From Lineus longissimus (taxonomy: Eukaryota; Nemertea; Pilidiophora; Heteronemertea; Lineidae): DNA of 64,000 nucleotides. The stretch spans positions 1,798,001-1,862,000 of the forward strand of contig NC_088323.1 in the NCBI RefSeq assembly GCF_910592395.1, written 5' to 3'. The position numbers were made by a program, and so were the translations under genes. Under the pieces are notes generated by a model, which saw nothing but the letters and a program-made list of their open reading frames with translations, was not told the DNA's origin and did not search any database. Positions 11,101 through 23,100 of the stretch are shown here, piece by piece (within the stretch, counting starts at the first letter, position 1; every line of letters begins with the position of its first letter).

Positions 11101-14100
11101 AGTGGCATTAGCCCCAACCAGTCCTTGATTTTAACCCATTTCAAAAGGTTTCATGTAGTTTTAAAGTTGGAGTTAGTCTATTATGGAGAGAGGGATTTTG
11201 TCTTGATGATCAGGCCTGGATGATCTGGAGTCTGCATCTGAACCCTGCCCACCGGCTTGTCTGACACCACTGCTTGGCAAGTGCTCAGTGTATGTAGATC
11301 ACAGTCACCTTTAGCCCTCCTATGCATTCTACACAACATTTTAAAGGTCAAATTGAGATTTGTGTAGAACAATAGGTCTGAGTTTTGTCAAAATGTTGTT
11401 TATGTTGTTTCAGAAGAGATGAAGGGAGTCTGCCCGATAAAGAATTTGTTGCCAGGAGGTCCATTCTTACGTGAGTAATGTATATTCTTCAAAGAGTCAG
11501 GTGGTTCCTGGCAAAAGAGCATCAATCACTGTGACCAATCAGCATTTCGACAAGCTGCGTCGCGTCACTACTATTCCCATTGAAGACGATTGACTGATTT
11601 TGACCAACCAACTGGTTTAAAGCTGTTTAGTAGCGCCACTTCAATAAAAACATCCAATTGTAGTCACCACAGTGAGCCTGATATTTGACATCCTTTAACC
11701 CGATTTCTGTTCTGTTTCAGGGAGCTCCTTGAAATCGATCACATCCGCACCATATATCACATCTTCGTCGCCATATTGATTGTGTTCAGTTTACAGACGC
11801 TCGTCTATGATTGGATCGAAAAGGAAAAGTGAGTGTGGAGAGAAATGCAGAGCTGCCTACTGCTGCACTTTAGGGGTAGTTGCTACATATCGCAAGGCCT
11901 GTTTCATACTTTAACTCGAGGGAAACATTCTAAAGTCATGCTAAATCATCAGCAAACCCACTGTTACACTTTAAATGGCTGATTTACACGTTTTGCCTAG
12001 GAGTTTACACAGTGCTGCCTAAGTGATATAATATGATACTTGTCTTTTTCAGTTTTCTACCAGAGTTTGAGCTCATCACGTGGGCGTTTGGTAAATTCCC
12101 TATCGTGATCACGCTATGGGTTGGCATGGTTGGATGCACAATGTTCATTGTTTATCCGATGTTCTCTTACTGGGCAGCGATGAGATCTCCAGGAAAAGGA
12201 GGTGAGTTTGTGTCTAGCAAAGTAACGATTGCACACAAGTCCATGTATGTGTCATCTATTAGTGATGCAGCGTTGTATTCTAATTTCTATTCTATGCCCG
12301 GCACCAAAACATATCACAAAACGTATTTACTTCAAAAGTACGGTACTTTGAAGTGAATTGGTCACAGATTTCTGAACCACTCTTTTCTTTCCTTTAGGTG
12401 TCGCAGACTACATCTGGCTGACAATCTACTTAATCTATCAAGTTCTATTTATAACTCTTCCTATCTACTGGACGGCCCAGAATGAGCTTCCTATCGCTTC
12501 CAAAGTGATTGTCGCATCGGAGCAGGTCCGTCTCATCATGAAAGCACATGCCTTCATCAGGTCAAATATACCTGGCGTGATTCAACATAAAAAAAGTAAG
12601 ATAACATGAAAGAAAAGAAAAGTTTTAAGGTTTTCTGTGTTGCTTTTCCAAGGAATTGCACACATAGTTTGGGTTTATCGGGAGCAAGTGTTTGACACCA
12701 CACATCACAATCTAGTGATTACGTATGTGAAATGAACAGGTAGCTCGGAAGGAAGTCAAATCCACGATGTCTTTGGTCACTAGTCTAACTAACTAACTTT
12801 TACTTCTTCACATAATGACTCTCTGTTCTATTCAAAACTTACACCTCACCTTGCTTCTTTCAGACGATGAACTTTCATCCAAAGAAGGAACGGTCCCAGA
12901 TTTCTCAAAGTATTTATATTTCCTGTTTGCACCAACACTTGTTTACAGAAATTCATATCCCAGGTGAGCACAGGTTTATCTTCTGGGCCAGTGACACAGA
13001 AGCAGATTCACTTTGGGTTCAGCCTCCTTTATGTTTTGGTCTTGCCTTGGACAGGCCATCCGCTCAGATCTCGACATCAAACAGCGCCATCTTTAACGTT
13101 GATAAAACGCCGGTAGGTCCGACGCGTTCAACTCAAATACTAGGGAAAACACTAACTGTACCATGTTTATTTCTGTTTCAGGACAGCCACAATACGGTGG
13201 AACTATGTATTCACAAACTTTGCCCAGGTTTTCGCTTGCTTATTTTACGTTTATTACATATTCGCACGGTTCTGCGTGCCGGTTTTCAAGAACTTCAGCC
13301 AAGAATCGGTCACGCCCAAGAAGCTTCTCTTCTCTGTGTTCGGCTGCATGCTGCCAGGGACCCTTGTTCTCTTCATCAGTGAGTTGATTCAGCTGTTGTA
13401 AAATGAGTTGTTGAGATTTACGTAGTGATAATGTCAACTTGTCACCTCCGGGAATCAGAGGTGTCTTCCTCAGCTTAGATTGATGCTACCTTTCATTGAC
13501 GCTTGAGGTCATGACTCATATTAGCTAAGACCTAAATGCTGTACGGATGGCCAAATCCCTGCGCACATATATTGATACTCGAAATAGATACTAAAAACAT
13601 TGTGCACGAAAGCTATTTTAATAAAGGTTTTTGAATCATGCACATGACATTATCATTGACACACCCTTTATATCTATTTGTAGCATTCTTCGCAGTGCTG
13701 CACTCCTGGCTGAATGCCTTTGCCGAGATGTTACGGTTTGGCGATCGGTTATTCTACAAAGATTGGTGGAACAGCTCATCATTTGCCAACTACTACCGGA
13801 CGTGGAACGTGGTCGTCCACGACTGGTTGTATACATATGTCTACAAGGACTTCTATTGGGTAAGTTTTATCTTATTGTATCTGTGCACATCTGGAACTCA
13901 CCACGCTTCTCATGAGACCTCCTTGCTAGTTCTCTTTCAATCAAGCTTCCCATTGCGTCGTGAGAGGAATTCCTACACGAATTAGAATCACCATTTACAT
14001 TGAACAAATCGTTGTTGTCCTGTAGTGTGACCATGAACGAGAGAACTATGGGAGCCTATCAAGTGTTTTTCTGTCATTTCCAGTGTTGTGGTAAAAGCAG

Positions 14101-14892
14101 CCGACCAGCAGCGATGGCGATCGTATTCCTCCTCTCGGCCGTTGTACATGAGTACATCCTGAGCGTCTCCTTTGGTTTCTTCTATCCTGTCTTGTTCATC
14201 TTGTTTGCTGGCGCTGGATGTAAGTATACAGTGGAACCTCCCTTAGCGGACACCTCTCTATTAAGGACAACCTCTCTATTAAGGACACTAGTTTTGGTCC
14301 CTAAGTGGTTGTTTCAATTCAATTTGACCTCTCTAATCAGGACACCTCTCTATTAAGGACAGCAATGGTCAGTCCCGAGGGTGTCCTTAATAGAGACGTT
14401 CCACTGTAATTATCATGCTTTGTGTTTTTGATGTAATGCATCAATTTCTTGTCAACTTGCTTCTTATGACCTGTCTTAAATCCATCGCCTTAGCGCAGTC
14501 AATTTGCAATTTGAACTGGACCGTGTTCAGACTCTGTGTGGTACCCTCGATAACTTTTCATTATCCTTTTGTTCTGTTCCAGTTGGCTTTGTATTCCTGA
14601 ATGATCGGCGGTTTAAGCGTAGTGGCAACATCTTCATGTGGGTAGCACTGTTCATGGGCACAGGTATCTTGATGTGTTTGTACAGCATGGAGTGGTACGC
14701 CCGGCAGAACTGCCCCATTACAACGGTAAGTAGAATATCTACCAGAATATACACATTGTCGATGCTCTCAGGCCAATTTTGCTGCATCAAACCCAAAACT
14801 TAACTTTTCATGTTATCTTATTCCAGGATTCCTTCATCGATTACCTGATCCCTCGGTCGTGGACTTGTGATGTTTTGTTCGAGGGATTATAG
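8193..14892 (+). CDS. SOAT1: Sterol O-acyltransferase (ACAT, MBOAT family)
   Basis: Exons: 8193-8271, 9756 (or 9792)-9859, 10391-10518, 11414-11470, 11721-11828, 12053-12201, 12398-12595, 12864-12963, 13182-13378, 13684-13859, 14084-14219, 14583-14725 and 14827-14892. They total 1641 nt (546 residues; 534 with the alternative exon 2 acceptor). This is close to human SOAT1 at 550. The enzyme esterifies cholesterol with long-chain acyl-CoA in the ER membrane. Visible hallmarks are [22 protein letters not shown]-type [14 protein letters not shown], the MBOAT signature FYKDWWN (about residues 397-403), the catalytic histidine in SAVVHEYIL (about residue 454) and the terminal WYARQNCP...PRSWTC. 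The ATG at 8193 (AAGCATGGC) gives an open N-terminal exon. Introns carry a TTAA-flanked MITE and a TA-flanked MITE. SOAT1 versus SOAT2 is a vertebrate split, so the symbol denotes the family. Confidence 0.95.
9914..10258. mobile_element. TTAA-flanked MITE (piggyBac-like) in SOAT intron 2
   Basis: Terminal inverted repeats of 26 bp (9914-9939 and 10233-10258) match at 25 positions and read GTTAAAGGGAACTGGAACCG inward from each end. If the TTAA at 9915-9918 and 10254-10257 is the target duplication, the element is 9919-10253 (335 bp) with ends AGGGAACTGG...CCAGTTCCCT. It holds no ORF for a transposase and is non-autonomous. The superfamily call rests on TTAA only. Confidence 0.85.
14229..14406. 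mobile_element. TA-flanked MITE (pogo/Tigger-like ends) in SOAT intron
   Basis: The element is 178 bp and runs from CAGTGGAACCTCCCTTAG to ...AGAGACGTTCCACTG, flanked on both sides by TA. The outer 9 bp are perfect inverted repeats and the pairing extends to about 28 bp with mismatches. Inside, TCTCTATTAAGGACA recurs three times and once inverted. CAGTRGAACCTC ends with a TA target are typical of the Tc1/mariner pogo-Tigger group. Confidence 0.85.
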
Positions 14893-16705
14893 TTACAGAA
14901 ACCATCTTGGACCAGAGACTTATGATAAACAAACTGAAGATGAATGGAATCGTTGATAGATTGGGTTTAACAATCCTGACTTTTGTTGCACCACTTCCCA
15001 AGAGACATTCTGAAATGTGTTATGTTTAAAGAAAGTGTCCGCGTGGATCACAATGTAGGCACAGTCTTTTGAGCTCTGGGATTTGCATCTCATTTCCAAC
15101 TTGTTGCACAAATTCCACAAAGACGTTCTAAATGCAATCATGTTTTCAGAAGAACATTCGCATGAATCAGAGTGTAGACACAGTGACTGAACTCATAGAG
15201 TTGAACTCTTCCTTTCCTGTATCTCTTTATTTTTAAATGGGTCACTAGTGGTGTATTTGATGCGGTTCACCACACCAGATAGGTACCAGGGTTAGGTGGC
15301 GAAGAGCTCCTTGAGTGAGGTTGGCAGTCGCCCCCTAAACTGTCTCTGAATACAGTTGTCAGTTGTGACCAATTTATGCCTACAATATACTTTTGTGAAG
15401 TCAGATGAATTACCTCAATAAACAGGATGTCAGCATCCCATTTAAAATATTATTCAAGACAAAACTTAAACATAACACTTTTATGCTGTTGTGTATCAAC
15501 CTTGATTGAAAGGCTGTGAATTTTCTTTATCTTATGTAGACCTGTACCAGTGTGTTGATCATATGCGTGTGTTAGCTTGTGTAGGTAATTGTTTAATAGT
15601 AATAATTTATAATGTAGTTGTGAACCTTGGTCAGGTGCTGGTTTGAATCGAATGCCATGGAGTCTTTAAGAGTTTCATGATGTAACCATACTTGATTTGA
15701 TTAGTATTTGAGTGGTGTTCATAGAGCCTGTAAACTTATGTAGACTTCAACTTTTGTTGATGGTATGAACAATGCTAAACATGTGCCATTTGTGCTTATT
15801 TGGGAACAACCTTTCTGTACTTTTCTCAACATGACTGTAGATTATTGTATTTATACATGTAGTTCTGTGAAGCAAAATATGCCACTTACATGTACATGTA
15901 TTTTTTCAGATATGGTGATAAAAAATGTTTATTTTGGTACTTGCTGAATGATGAATCACTTAAGGTATTGGACGGATCATGGAAGTTTAAACCAGTTATA
16001 AATTAACTTCTAGATCAACAAGGTGGGAATACTTGTCTACAACCAGGCTACATTATGATACTTGTGTTAGTAGGCCTTCCGTTTAAGACAGTGTATATTG
16101 TGATCTATCAGTTAGTATTTGGCAGGGTATCTATCATACAGGTGCATGTGTTTTGGTTTTTGGACGTGGTACCCGGATATGAAACTATAGTGTTGTGCCT
16201 TATGTACATGTAGTTAAAAGTTCGATAACAGAATGAAAAAGGTTATTACAAAATACCTCCGTCAATTATTTAAATCTACCGAAAAAAATTTTTTTTTTGG
16301 TGTACTGGTTATTTCAGTGTTTTGGCCAAAGAAACATGTCTTAATGATGGCATAATACAAGCTATGTAACTTCAAGTTAGCTATTTCAAGCTTGACACCA
16401 TTCAATAAGTGGACCACTATTTTAAATATTTATGTTGCCTAGCAATAGTAATTGTATCAAATTTTATTTTTCAAAAAGAATGGTACTAGATGTTCTTGAA
16501 CAAATGATAATAAACTTATGTAGAACATTGGATAATGACTTGATGTCTTCTGTCTTCTTATGCGTGTTCTTTTATGAGAGAGGCTTTTTGACTGGCAGTA
16601 AAAATGTCAATTGTCATATAGAAGCTTGACCTATAAACTGTGGGCATGTGGCATATACTGATGGGTCACCGTACATGCCACTTGAGCAGAGTAACCTTTG
16701 AGTTG
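14893..16705. other. Convergent 3' UTRs of SOAT (+) and MCFD2-like gene (-)
   Basis: No gene is visible. An AATAAA at 15417-15422 could end the SOAT mRNA. A second + strand AATAAA near 16509 could give a longer form. Minus-strand signals (TTTATT around 16461) would end the MCFD2-like mRNA. The stretch is AT-rich with many stop codons. Confidence 0.5.
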
Positions 16706-18911
16706 TTACTGCTCTGTCTGTTGTGGAGGTGGGGGTGTCTTCATCCGGCCAACCTTGTACTCCGGGTAAGTGATGTAGCCATCATTGTCCGTGTCAAAGA
16801 ATTCCAGTGTTTGATCCACAATCTCTGAAAAGACGCAACACGTGGAAACTTTGAACAGTTGGCATTAAACACTACACTGGAAAATCTTAGTTTATTCTCG
16901 AGGAAGATCCAGGCCTACCTGTGGTACTGCCCGAGGGGAACTATATCATTCCTCTTGACCTGGCAAGATGGAATAAATATGGGGGCGTTGGAGCAAGGAC
17001 GGTGTATTCCTGTTTCGCCTATTCCTGTTCCGCCTATTCCTGTTTCGCCTATTCCTGTTTCGCCTAATTCCTGTTTCGCCTATTCAAATGTATTGCTAAC
17101 CTCCCCACAGACGTAGGAATATGAACCGTCCCTTACTGACCGACCAAACCCGAGGAGAGCCACATATGTACGCATTGACGAACGCATGTTACGCCTCAAA
17201 GAACAATACGTCAATGGAGAGAGAGACATAATGAGTTACGTTGATGCCATCAGTTACCTTGTCTGACATAATATCATGATATGTATTTTCCACCTTGTTT
17301 GACTTTATATGTGCTGTACCTACATGTATATTATGACATGGGTTTTACAGCTGATTTTGATCAAATAATTATGAGAATGTACAATATTATGTATTTTTAT
17401 CAAAAACTCATGAATTCAGTTTTCATAAAATAAACGACTGCTTTACTCTACTTAATCTATTAGTTTTTACTGTGTGTCAGTATGGTCCTATGGTCCTATG
17501 GTCAAATAAGTCCCGGACTGTCCCCGCTTTCAAGGTGACTCTTTCAAAACGGTCATGGCATAACAAAGTTGATGGCATTTGATTAGTCAAATTGTCATCA
17601 CATCGTTAACATCATCCAATTGTCCCCTCACATTTTCCCCATAAAATGGACATGCATCCCTAAGATTCCCCGTGGGAGAGTCGATTTATTGTAGGGGTAC
17701 TGGAAAGTAGGCGAAACAGGAATAGGCGAAACAGGAATAGGCGAAACAGGAATTTTGTAGGCGAAACAGGAATAGGCGAAACAGGAATAGGCGAAACAGG
17801 CATAAACCGCAAGGACAGCCTTGGAATAAACCAGCATGCATGCACCACAACATACTTTACTGTTGTGTCATGGAAATACCCCCACAATAGCACACACCCC
17901 GGAAATAACCTAAAGAATATTGGCATTTCGAGAAAAGACCACTTTTTAATTGGATATGACCTAGAGAAACCTTTGTAGGCCAAGAAATGACTTACTCGCC
18001 CATCTTTCCACGGCGTCGCCACTGCTTGTCTTTGGGTCTTCGGAGTTAAAATGGGAGAATTCTGCTAAAAGTTCCAAACCATCTATTGTACTGCTGTTGT
18101 CCGCGTCATGTAAGCTGGGGAAATAAGATGGTGCATTAAAAAGTATGTGGTTGGTGAGACAAGGTGGGTTTTGCCTTATTGGGCTGTCTCCTCCAGGTTG
18201 GGATGTGGAGACCGTCTTCAGGTTGTGACTATCTCCCAGTGTAGCATCAGTGGTTGTTCCCCGCATTTCAGTTTTTCAATACAATAGAGTGCAAGAACGA
18301 TGCATAAACTGGGATCAGACTGATTGTGACTTTGTCATGGCTTTTCGATGATGTCTTAGTGGTTCCTATACAACATATTTATGTGTGATAGACATAGCTC
18401 ACATGAAATAGTAGAACGTTTTGTCACTCATGGTCATATTAACAGCATGCAGGTTGATCCCCTCTTCATCCAGATGCTGTTGAATATGTCTGCAAAGGGA
18501 AGAATGACAAGTGAGAAAACGCCAGCAACATTGTAGCACGACGGACGTGCAGACGTCAAATGTCCCAGATTTGTAAGGCGGCGAACTGTCTTATCTGTGG
18601 TCACGTCGAGGTGTCCCACCTTCCGGTTGGCGACAAGGCCCACCCTGTAGAAACATGGTGCACTACGTTGGGACAGTACACATCTAGATCAGACAGAGTA
18701 CGCACAGTGAAGACCCAAAATAAAAAAAGAAGCTGGGTCAACATTTAACATACTGTACTTACTCCGAATCTACAACAGCTTTGTCTCCGAGACCGTGGCT
18801 GTGAAGATCTGGCCCGTGGTTGTGACTATGTCCATGTCCTCGGTGGAAGAAACAAGAACTAAACAGGACAGAAACCAGTAGGACGAGACGGATTCCTTTG
18901 AGGTAGATCAT
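16706..18911 (-). CDS. MCFD2: MCFD2-like secreted EF-hand protein
   Basis: Four exons: 18763-18911, 18403-18489, 17996-18114 and 16706-16824, total 474 nt (157 residues, close to human MCFD2 at 146). A signal peptide is followed by a His-rich segment (HGHSHNHGPDLHSHG). Then comes an MCFD2-like helix (EHIQQHLDEEG) and two EF-hands with the calcium loops DADNSSTIDGLE and DTDNDGYITYPE. Both loops keep acidic residues at positions 1, 3 and 12. In vertebrates MCFD2 binds LMAN1/ERGIC-53 to export glycoprotein cargo from the ER; the same role is inferred. The His-rich stretch between signal peptide and EF-hands is not part of the human protein and might bind metal. CGREF1-type proteins are the alternative. 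Confidence 0.85.
17006..17085 (+). repeat. Left arm: five 15-bp units in MCFD2-like intron 3
   Basis: Units of ATTCCTGTTTCGCCT start at 17006, 17021, 17036, 17051 and 17067. One unit has a T-to-C change and one A separates units 4 and 5. The same unit appears in inverted orientation at 17709-17803, so the two arrays could pair into a long stem. Confidence 0.97.
17117..17266 (+). pseudogene. Exon-like open frame, possible captured 3' terminal exon
   Basis: An open frame of 49 codons begins after an AG at 17115-17116 (an alternative acceptor CCCCACAG ends at 17110) and stops with TGA at 17264-17266. An AATAAA follows at 17429-17434. The peptide has a charged, amphipathic look (RIDERMLRLKEQYVNGERD). 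No start codon or upstream exon for a + strand gene is evident, and it is antisense to the MCFD2-like gene. It sits exactly between the two inverted 15-bp arrays. I do not recognise the peptide. It could be a gene fragment carried by a mobile element, a nested gene's last exon or chance. Confidence 0.3.
17709..17803 (-). repeat. Right arm: six inverted 15-bp units in MCFD2-like intron 3
   Basis: Units of AGGCGAAACAGGAAT start at 17709, 17724, 17739, 17759, 17774 and 17789. A 5-bp insert (TTTGT) separates the first and second triplets. They are reverse complements of the units at 17006-17085. Confidence 0.97.
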
Positions 18912-19737
18912 TGTAATGTTTCGTGAGAAACGTTGTCACTATTGTGTTCTATGTTTAGTGTGGTTAATGAAATTAATGAAATTTCGAATGTGCACGTCAT
19001 CAATAATCCATGATCCCCTAATTACCCTCAGAAAGAAGAGCAATTCAACTTCAATGGGAAAATCACAAAACTATCTTTAAAGGTACAATCGCACGGCAAA
19101 AAAGTGAAGGTATGTTGTTCCGTTTACAAAAACAATTTGAGGACACATACCGACTGAAACATACGATCATAACAAGGGGTTAATTCATCATCATTCCTGC
19201 GTTTTGACCAAGATTTTGGCCTCTGTGTTGATTATGATGTAGCAGACGGCAGTTATTGTTTCCATGTTGCCTTTAACAGCCTCTCGACTCCAGCTGACAG
19301 TTTACGAATTAAGAAGTGTCTAAATGATCACGAGGACCCACGGTAAACATCTGCACAGAAGGCACTTGCCCGTTTTGATTTGCTTGTGAAGTATGCGTCA
19401 TAGGATGATGAGTGAACTTTGAATTCTCCCTATGATCGGTGTGTCACGCGGCTGAACACAGCCTCAGAGTGTGTAGTGCATTTTGTCTTTGTGACGAGGA
19501 TGTACGCATTCTCCTTGCACCTTTTAAAACTGTCGGAATGATTTACACCAAACCTATCAATTTTTTCCATCCTCCCAACCCGGCGTCTTGACGCCAATCA
19601 TCCTCGAGACAGACGTCTGAAGAACGGGAGGTTGAGGGAACATCCCAGCAAGAGGACCTCCTGACGTCTTGAGGACAGTGAATTATGTCGTTGGCTGGAG
19701 CTGCCATCTATACCTTTGAATGCCCATTCGTCAATCT
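18912..19737. other. Intergenic, MCFD2-like 5' flank and tRNA upstream region
   Basis: No coding region is recognised. The promoter of the minus-strand MCFD2-like gene must lie just above 18911. Around 19570-19680 there are imperfect inverted words (GCGTCTTGACGCC, GACGTCTGAAG, CCTGACGTCTTGAGG) that may form local hairpins. Confidence 0.4.
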
Positions 19738-19810
19738 GCCACCGTGGCCCAATGGATAAGGCACCGGCCTCCTAAGCCGGGGATTGCGGGTTCGAGTCCC
19801 GCCGGTGGTT
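19738..19810 (+). tRNA. tRNA-Arg (anticodon CCU)
   Basis: A 73-nt cloverleaf fits: acceptor arm GCCACCG/CGGTGGT (with a G-U first pair), A box TGGCCCAATGG, anticodon stem CCGGC/GCCGG with loop CTCCTAA (anticodon CCT, reads AGG), and B box GGTTCGAGTCC. There is no intron. A run of six T at 19820-19825 gives the RNA polymerase III stop. The body closely resembles animal tRNA-Arg-CCT genes. Confidence 0.95.
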
Positions 19811-20122
19811 CAGAATAAATTTTTTCCCTTTCTAGCAGATGCACTTTCTCAAAGCTGAACTGTACATCATCTTCAAGCAAAATTAAGTTCAACATAGGAC
19901 CAAAGGACCAATAATATAAAAAACAGACAACACTTTGTTTTCATTTTGGTAAATATTTATTCGTCGTGTTGGGACGGAATGAGAGAAATCCATTCCGGCA
20001 CAAGATGGACATACACGTTACTTGATGTCTGTAAAAAGTATAAAACGTCGGAAAATGAGGATGGCGCAACGGATGACAAGCTGGCTTCATTGATATGAAG
20101 TAAACATTTAAACACGATAATG
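19811..20122 (-). other. 3' UTR of the cyclic-nucleotide-binding-domain gene
   Basis: The minus-strand AATAAA (TTTATT at 19956-19961) lies about 160 bp beyond the stop codon at 20123-20125. The mRNA end therefore probably falls about 130 bp from the tRNA gene. Nothing else is seen here. Confidence 0.6.
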
Positions 20123-23100
20123 TCAGAGTAAGACTTCCTCGGATTTTCTTCTTGTTTTCTTCTCCACGGCCCTCAACATGAAATAATTGACGACAACTTG
20201 AGTCTTTTTGATCTTGTCCATCTCTGGGAGGTTGCGTACCATGTGGTACTTGGTGTGATTATGGTCCTTCACGGTATATTTGCAGTTGGCAAAGTGACAT
20301 TGTTTACGCTTTATAACCACTCTGCCGCCGGGTTTGGGGAGACGAAGATCCTCCTGAAAATGTAACAAAGGTTTTAGAAGACTTCAAACGAGTAGGGTGC
20401 CGACGCAGAAGGACGGACGTACGTCGATGAGAGGACACCGTCAAGCAAAATTTAGTTCAATATATCACCTACCTTTACTTTATACCTCTTCAGAGGTGGC
20501 AGCACCGACTTCTTTGGCTTGACCTCGCCTGCGTCCTTCTTGGTATACCGCTGCGTAAAGGCCTGGACCCGCTCCTCGAGCCCGCGGAGTTTATGCTCAC
20601 TCGTTTCCCAATCGTGATACTCCGGGTTTCTCTCTAGCTCCCTCATGCGGTGCTGCACATAACCATTCACAAATTTCATTTTGGCGAAGGTGGGCCGATG
20701 TGCGCTGTGGGAGCGCTGGCTCGCAATATCAAATCCAGAATTAACTGACGTTCTCCCGTCCAACTCGTCCTGTGGTTTCGTGATCAATTCAGTCACTAAA
20801 ATAGAATTATTCTCCTTTTCACCAGCAGGAGTCTCTCGCGACATTTTTTCGCTATCGTCTGCTTTAAAATCCGGAGCGCTCGCGATGCTGTTTCGCCTAA
20901 CGGTTTCGCCCCCACTTTTGGATGATTCGACAAATCCTGCTAATGTTGTCGCATCACCACTAACTCTTCTGCTAATTGGAGGCGAAGCCATATCCTGAGT
21001 TGATAACTGAGATGATTTGTTTTCGTCATCCTTAGCCGACCCATTTCCCGTGTCTTTTCCAGGAGTATTGTCCGCATTCTTCTCTGACCCCACCTTAGAA
21101 TTTTCTCTCGACAGAGACGGTTCGGTCACCTCCCGAACTGGTCGCAGCCCCTCCACTCCATGCTCGCTCACCACGTCAACCTCGCGGACAATTTCATTTG
21201 CGCTTGTGACGCGTAGATCAGGGACAGACATGGAGAGTTGCTTCCTCCCGGGACGTAGCATGGGATCGGGTATATGAGTATCATCCGTGTTCGAGTTCGG
21301 AGACAAATCTCTGAGATCGATTTCACTCTGAGTCCGCCATTTCTCCGGCGATTGCGGTGCAGGTGTGGGAGCTGCGACCAGTTCCTCCAGTGCGCGCTGC
21401 GCCTGCGTGTCTTCGTTCACCCGTCGATGACGCGCCTCCGTCTGTCGCTGAAGGTCTTTCAATGTCACTATACTGCGGGCATGCCGCCTTCGAGGATATT
21501 TCCCCGCCCTGAGAGCCATACGATCCAGTAAACTCATCGAAAGAGCAACACTCTGAGACTTCTTAACTTTATCGTCCATTAATTGTTTATAATACAACGC
21601 ATCCGGAACATAAGGTCGCAACAGGGACGCCTTTTTATGAATGAACGCTTCCAGCAACACTTGGTCCAGCGTCTCTTTATCCGGGAGTTCTTTACCCGAT
21701 TTGAACTCGAGTAACTTCCTGGGTTGCGGTTCTCTGTATTCAGTCATTCTGAATAACAAATGTTTAAGAAACGGCACTTGCGCACCTTGCACAGTTCGTG
21801 ATCTGCTCCTTAATTTTGTTATCACACCAAATTTCATCAGTTCTAAAGTATGAGGATTTTTCTTCGCGACCAAACGTTCTAAGTTCTTCACATCCAAGAT
21901 GTAAACTTCACATTGTGACGTGCAGACGACGGACTGCATGTATGTTGATAAATCCATCAACAGTTCCACATCTCCTATGCAGTCACCATCTTCGACGCTA
22001 CACAACATTATGGATCTGTTACTCATTTGTTTCTCCGCAGCAGCGTACCCACCCCGCCTGCGCGCCATCACGCTCTCCTTGATGACGCCGTTCTTCTTGC
22101 TCAGGTCATCCTGGAGGCGGGAATTCTTACGTTTTGGTCTAAAATGGGAAAACGCATAGAATACAGTAGAATCTCTCTATCAAGGCACACTTGAGACTGA
22201 GAAATGCTTTCGAGTCCTGATTACTGAGGTCATGTTTGTAAAGAAATGACCCAGTTAGGACCAAAACTATTGCCCCTAATAGGGAGGGTGTCCTGCTAAG
22301 AGAGGTTGCACTGTCCTTTCATACCCATGACCATCAATAAAAAGTCACGCAACTTCTGAACATGACGATCAACGATCTATTTTCTCATTCTCAACCTACC
22401 TCAGTAGTTCGACTTCGAAGACATCGTTCTCAGCTACGAATGGCGCCAACTCCTTGTACTGATGCTTGTGCTTGTTGGGTGTGACCATGACCTTGGCGTG
22501 ACCTCTGGGGAGAAAGGAATATATTCAAAATGTATGAGATGAGAATGCGATCGTAGCTGGCCATGGCACGCCTTCAGGTCTGAATGGTCAGTGGAACCCT
22601 TCAGGCTGCTGTTTGGAGGTCCCAACCTGATGGTCATAGTCCAAACACTACATCGACAAATGGCCGCTCTCTTCCCGGGCGCGATGCCAAGGCCTACCAA
22701 CCCACCTTTTGCCTGGTCTATGGTGATTGTCGATCTTTGTCAACCGGTGATACTTTAATTGTCGGTTGCTTTTTAAATCTTTTTTGGAGTGGATCATTAT
22801 TGAGATTCCCAGGTACCATTATAGCCCTGGTACACTTTTCGTAGAATTTGCTTGAATAGATGTGTACTGCCAACTACGACAGTGTACAGGCTATTGTGCT
22901 TAGGCTATAACAGTACCTTACATTATACGAGGAAAACTCACCTTCTAATGAAGTATAAACCAGAGAACTCCTCCCCCTGCTTGACGATGGTCGCGTCGAA
23001 GGTGAATACCTCTCTTCTCATACTCATCTCTAAGAGGTGACGGAAGCGGGGAGACCATTTTCCGAACAATGAATGATTCTCCACGAAATCGCGTCTGTCG

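Noticed and set aside
12867-13382. 171-codon + strand ORF in the SOAT region
   Set aside because: It is out of frame with the SOAT exons 12864-12963 and 13182-13378 and runs through an intron.
17628-18022. IPVSP-repeat peptides (minus-strand ORFs)
   Set aside because: They are translations of the inverted 15-bp arrays inside an intron, not a repeat protein.
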